A stretch of 6,315 bases of DNA. It comes from Saprospiraceae bacterium. GTDB lineage: Bacteria > Bacteroidota > Bacteroidia > Chitinophagales > Saprospiraceae. The stretch covers positions 1 through 6,315 of the forward strand of contig JACMMM010000286.1 in assembly GCA_014379065.1 (NCBI GenBank), in the 5' to 3' direction. Positions 1-5,060 of this stretch are shown here, piece after piece (the stretch's first letter is position 1; each line of letters opens with the position of its first letter). The notes under the pieces are model-generated. The model saw only the letters and a program-made list of their open reading frames with translations. It was not told the DNA's origin and made no database searches. Position numbers and translations under genes: made by a program.

Positions 1-28
1 CGCAGTTTTCCTAGGTTTAGAAAATGAA

Positions 29-132
29 AATCTTGGGTTTTAAAAAATCTGTGCATTTCTGGGCCGCGCCCCCTCCCCCAAACGGTTGGGGCCGCGACCG
101 AGAAAGGCACAGATTTTTGAAAACCCTAGATT
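29..132. repeat. Long imperfect inverted repeat in the moeA leader
   Basis: The arms 29-73 and 88-132 are 45 bases each and pair at 39 of 45 positions. The mismatches are at 34/127, 42/119, 55/106, 61/100, 64/97 and 69/92, and the loop is 74-87. The outer part is AT-rich and the inner part is very GC-rich. Inside the loop region, CCCCAA (76-81) and TTGGGG (86-91) could form a small competing stem. The right arm ends 13 bases before the preferred moeA start, so a moeA transcript starting upstream would carry this hairpin. No T-run follows the arm on the + strand, so a standard intrinsic terminator is unlikely. It could be a MITE-like or REP-like element, or a leader structure; the sequence does not decide. 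Bases 1-28 show nothing else recognisable. Confidence 0.85.
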
Positions 133-145
133 CACTGTAAACAAA

Positions 146-1345
146 ATGACAAACATGACCACCGTTACCGACGCAAAAAGGTTGATCCACGAATGCACCA
201 AGGTTTTGCCGCCGGTGACCATCCCGCTTTTGGAATCGCTGGGAATGACGCTTGCTGAACCCGTCGTTTCTGCTTTGGATATGCCCCCCTTTGATCAGTC
301 TGCGATGGATGGGTATGCTTTCCAGTTTGAGGCTTTCGTTCCAGAAAAGCTTTTTCGTGTGATCGGGGAAATCCCCGCTGGCGAACAAACCGCTGTGAAA
401 CCCGCTCCCGGCGAGGCGATGCGGATTTTTACCGGAGCTCCTGTTCCGGCGGGCACCGATACCGTTGTGATGCAGGAAAAAGTCAGGGTTAAGGGAGAGC
501 AGATATGGATCGAAGATTTCCAACTAAAAAAAGGCGGCAACGTTCGTCCGCGCGGTTCTCAAACCAGACAGGGTGAAACTGCTTTAGACGCAGGGACCAC
601 CCTGACGCCAGCTGCCATCGGGCTTCTGGCTGGCCTGGGGATTACCCATGTGAAAGTCTGGGCAAAACCCCGAATAGGTCTCATCATCACCGGCACAGAG
701 CTGGCACCCCTAGGCACTGAACTAAAAGGTGGACAAGTTTACGAGAGCAATTCTTTTACGCTTATTGCCGCCTTACTGGAATTGAAAATCCAACCCACGC
801 TGGTATTCCGAAGCGATGACGACGAAAACCAAATCACGACTCATCTAGCCGACGGAATAGAGCGATGCGATATAGTGATCGCTACCGGTGGGATCTCCGT
901 CGGCGATTACGATTTGGTCAAAAAGGCCATGGAAAATTGTCAAGTGGAAACGGTCTTTTACAAGGTGAAACAAAAGCCGGGTAAGCCGCTTTTTTTTGGA
1001 AGGCGTGGTGAAAAATTGCTGTTTGGTCTTCCTGGAAACCCCTCTGCGGTGCTCACTTGTTTCTACGAATACATCGCGCCCGCCATCGAAAAAATGATGG
1101 GAAAGCTTGGGCCATCTCAGCGCCTGACAAAAAAGACTTTGTCCGAAGGGTTCACCAAGCGAGAAGGGCTCACTTATTTCCTGAAAGGCAAAGTGACAGG
1201 CAATGAAGTCGCGCCTTTACACGCCCAGGAATCCTATCAGATGAGTTCCTTTGCCCTCGCCGATTGTCTGATTGTGCTGGAAGAAGACAGGTCAGCATAC
1301 GAAAAAGGTGAAACGGTGGAAGTTCACTTGTTTCCAAAAGGGTAG
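146..1345 (+). CDS. moeA: Molybdopterin molybdenumtransferase MoeA
   Basis: A cytoplasmic enzyme that inserts molybdate into adenylylated molybdopterin to give Moco, the last common step of the pathway. The predicted 399-residue protein matches the usual MoeA length of about 400. Visible family motifs, numbered from ATG 146, are PPFDQSAMDGYA (47-58), TGAPVPAGTDTVVMQE (96-111), the RPRGSQTRQGE segment (134-144), a MoCF-binding fold with ITGTEL (181-186), ATGGISVGDYD (246-256), KQKPGKPLFFG (275-285) and LPGNPSAV (295-302), and a C-terminal beta domain from about 325. The frame is open back to TTG 86, but those 20 extra codons lie in the inverted repeat and add no MoeA sequence. ATG 146 or ATG 155 is therefore preferred. 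No Shine-Dalgarno site is seen; the leader is A-rich (GTAAACAAA before the ATG). It is first in the cluster as seen here. Confidence 0.95.
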   Translation: MTNMTTVTDAKRLIHECTKVLPPVTIPLLESLGMTLAEPVVSALDMPPFDQSAMDGYAFQFEAFVPEKLFRVIGEIPAGEQTAVKPAPGEAMRIFTGAPVPAGTDTVVMQEKVRVKGEQIWIEDFQLKKGGNVRPRGSQTRQGETALDAGTTLTPAAIGLLAGLGITHVKVWAKPRIGLIITGTELAPLGTELKGGQVYESNSFTLIAALLELKIQPTLVFRSDDDENQITTHLADGIERCDIVIATGGISVGDYDLVKKAMENCQVETVFYKVKQKPGKPLFFGRRGEKLLFGLPGNPSAVLTCFYEYIAPAIEKMMGKLGPSQRLTKKTLSEGFTKREGLTYFLKGKVTGNEVAPLHAQESYQMSSFALADCLIVLEEDRSAYEKGETVEVHLFPKG

Positions 1346-1411
1346 CCACGAATTACACGAATTTTCACGAATTAGATGCCTTATTTAGTGTAAATTAGTG
1401 CAATTAGTGGC
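1345..1411. repeat. Inverted repeat made of three tandem units per arm
   Basis: The arms 1345-1373 and 1383-1411 pair at 23 of 29 positions around a 9-base loop (1374-1382). The left arm holds CACGAATT three times (1347-1354, 1356-1363, 1366-1373) with spacing 9 then 10. The right arm holds AATTAGTG twice (1402-1409, 1393-1400) and ATTTAGTG once (1383-1390), with the mirrored spacing. The outer ends are GCCAC and GTGGC. Three of the six mismatches fall at the same place in every unit: CACG on the left, where the right arm read in reverse complement has CACT. The left end overlaps the last base of the moeA stop codon. From memory, ATTCGTG/CACGAAT-type repeats occur in intergenic DNA of several environmental bacteria; this was not checked. 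There is no downstream T-run, so a terminator role is doubtful. Confidence 0.85.
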
Positions 1412-1465
1412 TAAAAAAGAAGCGACTGCAAAACCGTTACTCCCAGATATTGAAAAAATCATTCC

Positions 1466-2203
1466 ATGGAGCATGACCTTAGTTTCCTTTTTTGCGCTTT
1501 GCTCATGCTGGTTGCCTTTTTGTATTCCTCGGTCGGGCACGGCGGAGCCAGCGGGTATTTGGCGCTCATGGCCCTATATGAGTTTACCCCTGAAGTGATG
1601 CGGCCAACGGCTTTGTTGTTGAATATTTTCGTCTCCGCGATCGCATTTACGTCTTATTTCAAAAGCGGCAGTTTTTCTTGGAAGTTGTTTTTGCCGCTGG
1701 CCATTACAGCTGTCCCTGCGGCTTATATCGGAGGATTGATTACGCCTCCTACGATGCTGTACAAACAACTTTTGGGCGCATTTTTGATTATACCTGCCAT
1801 CCGGTTTATTTTCCCTTCGGAATCCCCAAACGTTCGGCGAAATGAGTTGAATATTTATTTGGCCTTGTTGATGGGGGCAGGGATCGGGCTTGTTTCTGGA
1901 GTCCTTGGCATTGGGGGCGGCATCATTCTTTCTCCTTTGCTGATAATGTTGGGCTGGTCAGATGTGAAGCAAGCCGCTGCGGTGAGCTCGCTGTTCATTT
2001 TGGTCAATTCGATTGCAGGATTGACGGGGCGATTGCAACAGGGGCTAAATTTTAGTCCCGACATGGTAATAATGGTGGGGATTGCTTTGGTCGGCGGAGC
2101 CTGCGGTTCTTATTTCGGGGCGTTTCGGTTCAATCAAAAAACGCTGAAAATCTGCCTGTCCGTTGTGCTTTTTATAGCATCTTTGAAGTTGCTTTTTTCT
2201 TGA
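1466..2203 (+). CDS. TauE/SafE family membrane transport protein
   Basis: A 245-residue inner-membrane protein of the TauE/SafE family, whose members are proposed to export sulfite, sulfoacetate or related organosulfur anions. The two-fold internal repeat of the family is visible. The first half has LYSSVGHGGASGYLALMAL (19-37) followed by RPTALLLNIFVSAIAF (46-61). The second half has GLVSGVLGIGGGIILSPLL (141-159) followed by KQAAAVSSLFILVNSIAG (168-185). About seven or eight hydrophobic segments are apparent: about 6-20, 27-40, 48-64, 73-92, 99-115, 130-160, 170-187 and 199-240, the last holding two helices. It starts at ATG 1466 without a clear Shine-Dalgarno site and ends 3 nt before moaD, so the two are very likely co-transcribed. 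Lying between moeA and moaD, it may clear sulfite or another sulfur anion connected with the molybdopterin synthase sulfur cycle, or with a Mo-dependent sulfite or sulfur enzyme elsewhere. The substrate cannot be read from the sequence. Confidence 0.87.
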   Translation: MEHDLSFLFCALLMLVAFLYSSVGHGGASGYLALMALYEFTPEVMRPTALLLNIFVSAIAFTSYFKSGSFSWKLFLPLAITAVPAAYIGGLITPPTMLYKQLLGAFLIIPAIRFIFPSESPNVRRNELNIYLALLMGAGIGLVSGVLGIGGGIILSPLLIMLGWSDVKQAAAVSSLFILVNSIAGLTGRLQQGLNFSPDMVIMVGIALVGGACGSYFGAFRFNQKTLKICLSVVLFIASLKLLFS

Positions 2204-2206
2204 ACT

Positions 2207-2440
2207 ATGAAAATCAAAGTATTGGCATTCGGAAAAATCGCAGACATCCTCCCACAACAGGAATGGGAAATGGACGGCGTTGTAACTACTGGAATGTTGC
2301 GAGGGCAATTGGAAGCAAAATACCCAGACCTAAAAGGCCTCCGTTACTTGATTGCCGTGGACAAAAAAATAGCCAACGACGATAGCCCATTGGAAGATAG
2401 GTCAGAGGTGGCTTTACTTCCGCCATTTTCAGGGGGATGA
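2207..2440 (+). CDS. moaD: Molybdopterin synthase small subunit MoaD
   Basis: A ubiquitin-like sulfur carrier of 77 residues, the usual size for MoaD. The beta-grasp start is MKIKVLAFGKIADI (1-14), and the protein ends in PPFSGG, with the Gly-Gly tail (76-77) that is adenylated by MoeB and converted to a thiocarboxylate. The conserved region before the tail (EVALLPPFSGG, 67-77) is typical of the family. The thiocarboxylated protein docks with MoaE to form the dithiolene of molybdopterin. The start ATG 2207 is 3 nt after the transporter stop codon, which suggests translational coupling. The gene lies upstream of its activator (moeB) and its partner (moaE), but a double hairpin repeat separates it from them. 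Confidence 0.95.
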   Translation: MKIKVLAFGKIADILPQQEWEMDGVVTTGMLRGQLEAKYPDLKGLRYLIAVDKKIANDDSPLEDRSEVALLPPFSGG

Positions 2441-2458
2441 ACGGCAATATCATTGATA

Positions 2459-2528
2459 GCGGTCAGACGACTTTGAGTCGTCAGACCGCGTGGAGGCCTC
2501 GTCTGACGACTCAAAGTCGTCTGACGAG
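2459..2528. repeat. Paired mirror-image hairpins between moaD and moeB
   Basis: Two 31-base hairpins lie head to head, 8 bases apart. Hairpin A (2459-2489) has 14-base arms around a TTG loop (2473-2475) with one A/A mismatch (2465/2483). Hairpin B (2498-2528) has 14-base arms around a CAA loop (2512-2514) with one T/T mismatch (2504/2522). The 25-base cores 2462-2486 and 2501-2525 are exact reverse complements of each other. The outer bases differ but still pair: GCG/CGC in A, CTC/GAG in B. The layout resembles paired REP sequences (BIME-like). No long T-run follows on either side. Possible roles are a mobile palindromic repeat, an RNA processing or stability element that tunes expression downstream of moaD, or a weak bidirectional attenuator. 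Confidence 0.92.
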
Positions 2529-2586
2529 TAAATACCAAGCGTATAATTTATCTTAATTCAACGATATTGGGGTGAACGAGTATAAA

Positions 2587-3687
2587 ATGGATTTCAAGCG
2601 CTACCACAAGCAAATACTCCTGAAGGAAATCGGCGAAGAAGGACAGCGATTGCTTGCCCAAGCCAGCGTATTGGTGATCGGCGCGGGCGGATTGGGTTGC
2701 CCGGCATTGCAGTACTTGGCAGCAGCCGGAATTGGCCGGATCGGGATCGTGGATTTTGACGTGGTGGATATTTCAAATCTGCACCGCCAGATATTGTACA
2801 CGACGGAGGACGTTGGCGCTTTGAAGGTGGAAGTAGCGGCCAAGCGGGTAAAAGCGTTGAACCCGGATGTTGTAGTCGAGATTTTTAACGAAAAAATCGA
2901 CACTGAAAACGCGCTTTCCATCATTGCCCGCTTTGATCTAATCGTGGATGGCTCGGATAATTTCCCCACGCGGTATTTGATCAACGATGCCTGTGTGCTG
3001 TTGGATAAACCGCTGGTGTACGGTTCTGTTTTTCGTTTCGAAGGTCAGGTAAGCGTTTTCAATGTGTTGGATCAGGGCATTAAAACAAATTATCGAGACC
3101 TCTTTCCCGAACCGCCTAATCCAGCCGAAGTGGCCGATTGCAACGAGGCGGGCGTGATGGGTGTCCTCCCGGGAATCATCGGAACCATGCAGGCAAACGA
3201 AGCCATCAAGATCATCACTGGAGCAGGCAAAACGCTTTCAAATCGCTTGTTTTGTTACAATGCCTTGAATAATTCTGTGTACGAATTGGGAATTTCACCC
3301 CAGCCAGAGGCGCAAAAGCAGATCCCCCAGACCCCGGAAGCATTCCGAAAGATGGACTATGAATGGTTTTGTCAGAGGAAGGCTCATGAATTTACGGATA
3401 TTGACGGCCCAACATTTGATCAATTACGACAAACAAAAATGCCGCAAATAATAGACGTTCGCAACCTGAACGAATGGCCCCGGGTCACGGAGTTTGAACA
3501 TCTGCGCATCCCCTTGGCTGAACTGGAGCAAAATCTGCATAGAATTGACCCAAGTCGCCCCGTTATTATTTTTTGCCAAACAGGAGTACGAAGCATTACT
3601 GCCGCTCATCTCATCACCGAAAGATTATCAGCCCGTTCCGTTTACCATTTAAAAGGAGGGATCATACAATGGAAAAGCAAACCGTAA
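2587..3687 (+). CDS. moeB: MoeB/HesA/ThiF adenylyltransferase with C-terminal rhodanese domain
   Basis: Activates the MoaD C-terminus by adenylation, and through its fused rhodanese domain can pass persulfide sulfur to form the MoaD thiocarboxylate. From ATG 2587 it has 366 residues. The E1-like domain (about 1-240) has the family start (MDFKRYHKQILLKEIGEEGQ), the nucleotide-binding GAGGLG (32-37), NLHRQ (64-68), DGSDNFPTRY (121-130), and the cysteine region DCNEAGVMGVLPGIIG (184-199) with Cys185. The rhodanese domain (about 270-366) has IIDVRNLNEW (288-297) and the active loop CQTGVRS, with Cys330. The paired CxxC zinc cysteines of E. coli MoeB are absent: the segment is NYRDLFPEPP, and no CxxC follows near 230-245. 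This fits the zinc-less subgroup. GTG 2572 is an in-frame alternative start adding five residues, but ATG 2587 matches where the family begins. The end overlaps moaE by 19 nt. Confidence 0.94.
   Translation: MDFKRYHKQILLKEIGEEGQRLLAQASVLVIGAGGLGCPALQYLAAAGIGRIGIVDFDVVDISNLHRQILYTTEDVGALKVEVAAKRVKALNPDVVVEIFNEKIDTENALSIIARFDLIVDGSDNFPTRYLINDACVLLDKPLVYGSVFRFEGQVSVFNVLDQGIKTNYRDLFPEPPNPAEVADCNEAGVMGVLPGIIGTMQANEAIKIITGAGKTLSNRLFCYNALNNSVYELGISPQPEAQKQIPQTPEAFRKMDYEWFCQRKAHEFTDIDGPTFDQLRQTKMPQIIDVRNLNEWPRVTEFEHLRIPLAELEQNLHRIDPSRPVIIFCQTGVRSITAAHLITERLSARSVYHLKGGIIQWKSKP
3653..3660 (+). promoter_or_regulatory. Shine-Dalgarno-like site for moaE inside the moeB rhodanese end
   Basis: AAGGAGGG (3653-3660) lies 8 nt before ATG 3669, good spacing for a ribosome binding site. 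No other gene in the window has such a site, which is expected for Bacteroidota. The same bases encode the Lys-Gly-Gly of the rhodanese LKGGI segment, so the match may be a by-product of protein conservation. It supports ATG 3669 over the longer frame starting at TTG 3573. Confidence 0.5.
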
Positions 3688-4142
3688 ACACCGAAGAGAA
3701 ACCATCCCATAGGCGCAAAAAGGTCTTTGTGGAAGGCCCGATCAGCCCAGCCTTTGTGGGCGATTCCATCGCGAAACACAGCACGATGATGAACATCGGG
3801 GCGCACAGCATTTTTTTGGGGCAGGTGCGCAAGGATGTTATTGAAGGTCAGGAAGTTGTGGCCATTGAATATTCCGCGTACACGGAAATGGCCGAGGAGA
3901 AGTTTCACGAGATTCGGGAAGATACATTTGCCAAATATCCCCTGACCTGCATGCACATTTACCATAGCCTCGGAAAGGTAGACGCGGGTGAAATCTGCCT
4001 GTTCGTTTTTACCTCAGCGATTCACCGTAGAGAGGCCATTGATGCCTGCAATGAGGTAGTCGAACGCATCAAACAGGAAGTTCCGGTATGGGGGAAAGAA
4101 ATTTTTGATAACGACCAGTATGTCTGGAAAGAAAACAAGTAG
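3669..4142 (+). CDS. moaE: Molybdopterin synthase large subunit MoaE
   Basis: The catalytic subunit of molybdopterin synthase, which converts cyclic pyranopterin monophosphate to molybdopterin using two MoaD thiocarboxylates. The 157 residues fit the family (about 150). Motifs include SIFLGQVRKD (47-56), IEYSAYTEMAEEKF (66-79), IYHSLGKVDAGE (97-108), FTSAIHRREAIDACNEVVE (114-132) and IKQEVPVWGKE (134-144). Lys135 sits where E. coli Lys119 is. The position of E. coli Lys126, directly after the Trp, is Gly142 here, with Lys143 one residue later. The start ATG 3669 overlaps moeB by 19 nt and follows a good ribosome binding site. The frame is open upstream to TTG 3573, but those 32 codons only read through the rhodanese sequence out of frame. 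The first 17 residues are polar and basic and probably disordered. moaCB follows after 5 nt. Confidence 0.95.
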   Translation: MEKQTVNTEEKPSHRRKKVFVEGPISPAFVGDSIAKHSTMMNIGAHSIFLGQVRKDVIEGQEVVAIEYSAYTEMAEEKFHEIREDTFAKYPLTCMHIYHSLGKVDAGEICLFVFTSAIHRREAIDACNEVVERIKQEVPVWGKEIFDNDQYVWKENK

Positions 4143-4147
4143 CCATT

Positions 4148-5059
4148 ATGGTAAACATCACTAATAAGGTCAAAACCCATCGCACCGCCATTGCCCAAGC
4201 GGTGGTGCGCGTGAGCAAACAGGAGACCATTGATGCCATCCAAAACAAAACCGTACCCAAAGGTGATGTCCTGGAAGCCAGCCGAGTGGCCGGGTTGTTT
4301 GGCATCAAGCGCACGAGCGATATGATTCCGGATTGCCATCCTTTACCGGTGGAATACGCGGCTGTTACGCACGTTATCAATGGTCTGGACATCGAAATCC
4401 TCGTGGAGGTGCAGACCATTTACCGCACTGGCGTGGAGGTGGAAGCCATGCACGGAGCCTCGGTGGTAGCCCTGACGATGTACGATATGTTGAAGCCCAT
4501 TGACAAGGGAATCGAGATCTTGAACATCAAATTGGTCGAGAAAAAAGGCGGCAAATCGCAGTATAAAGAGAAACTCAATCGTGCCGTCAAAGCCGCAATC
4601 ATCGTTTGCTCCGACAGCATTTCAGCGGGCAAAAAAGAAGACCGGGCGGGCAAAGCCATTCAGGAGAAATTGCGGCCCTATCAAGTCGAATTGGCGGATT
4701 TTTCAATTATTCCAGACGAAATCGCTGCCATTCAGGAAAAGGTGCAGGCGCTGTACGACGACCATTTTGGTTTGATTATCCTGACCGGAGGAACCGGCTT
4801 GTCTCCAAGAGACGTAACCCCGGAGGCCATCCGCCCGATGCTGGACCGGGAGATACCCGGCATTGCAGAAGCGGCGAGAAGTTACGGGCAGGAACACATG
4901 CCGTATTCCATGCTTTCGCGAAGTTTGGGAGGTTTGAAAGGTGACACCTTGATTTTAGCGCTTCCCGGTTCCACGCGGGGCGCGCAGGAAAGTATGGATG
5001 CTTTGTTTCCGTATTTGCTGCACTTGTTTAAGGTGATGGAGTTTGCGGGGCATGACTAG
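4148..5059 (+). CDS. moaCB: Bifunctional MoaC-MoaB/MogA fusion protein
   Basis: The 303 residues join two Moco enzymes. The MoaC domain (about 1-137) turns the MoaA product into cyclic pyranopterin monophosphate. It shows GDVLEASRVAGL (39-50), KRTSDMIPDCHPLP (54-67) with His64, TGVEVEAM (94-101), YDMLK with Asp113 and Lys116, and the closing EKKGGKS (131-137). Asp113 and Lys116 match catalytic Asp128 and Lys131 of E. coli MoaC by motif. The MoaB/MogA domain (about 147-300) adenylylates molybdopterin before molybdate insertion. It shows VCSDSISAGKKEDRAG (153-168), TGGTGLSPRDVTPEA (213-227) and LPGSTRGAQES (272-282). A short basic linker (138-146) joins the domains. ATG 4148 gives a MoaC start close to the MVDVS start of homologues. 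Such fusions are known in bacteria. The fused steps are not consecutive, because molybdopterin synthase (MoaD/MoaE) acts between them. Confidence 0.95.
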   Translation: MVNITNKVKTHRTAIAQAVVRVSKQETIDAIQNKTVPKGDVLEASRVAGLFGIKRTSDMIPDCHPLPVEYAAVTHVINGLDIEILVEVQTIYRTGVEVEAMHGASVVALTMYDMLKPIDKGIEILNIKLVEKKGGKSQYKEKLNRAVKAAIIVCSDSISAGKKEDRAGKAIQEKLRPYQVELADFSIIPDEIAAIQEKVQALYDDHFGLIILTGGTGLSPRDVTPEAIRPMLDREIPGIAEAARSYGQEHMPYSMLSRSLGGLKGDTLILALPGSTRGAQESMDALFPYLLHLFKVMEFAGHD

Positions 5060-5060
5060 T

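Noticed and set aside
29..132. Moco riboswitch upstream of moeA
   Set aside because: The leader is one long simple hairpin, not a multi-helix aptamer, and I see no matching conserved core.
86..145. Upstream extension of moeA to TTG 86
   Set aside because: The 20 added codons lie in the inverted repeat and show no MoeA similarity; the family sequence begins near ATG 146 or 155.
364..377. Short hairpin CGGGG-AAAT-CCCCG inside moeA
   Set aside because: A 5-bp stem within coding sequence is easily expected by chance.
17..523. Long - strand frame across the start of moeA
   Set aside because: It runs antisense through clear MoeA coding sequence and through the inverted repeat, with no family motif. 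It is a shadow frame.
1345..1411. CRISPR array
   Set aside because: The units are 8 bases, spaced 9-10 apart, and mirrored; there are no spacers of CRISPR size and no cas genes.
1398..1598. Small + strand frame beginning in the repeat before the transporter
   Set aside because: It reads out of frame into the transporter gene and has no recognisable features.
2542..2550. TATAATTTA as a promoter for moeB
   Set aside because: It resembles a -10 box, but no suitable upstream element is seen and it does not fit the Bacteroidota TTTG / TAnnTTTG pattern; AT-rich DNA explains it.
3573..3668. Upstream extension of moaE to TTG 3573
   Set aside because: The extra residues are the rhodanese region read out of frame; ATG 3669 has a good ribosome binding site.
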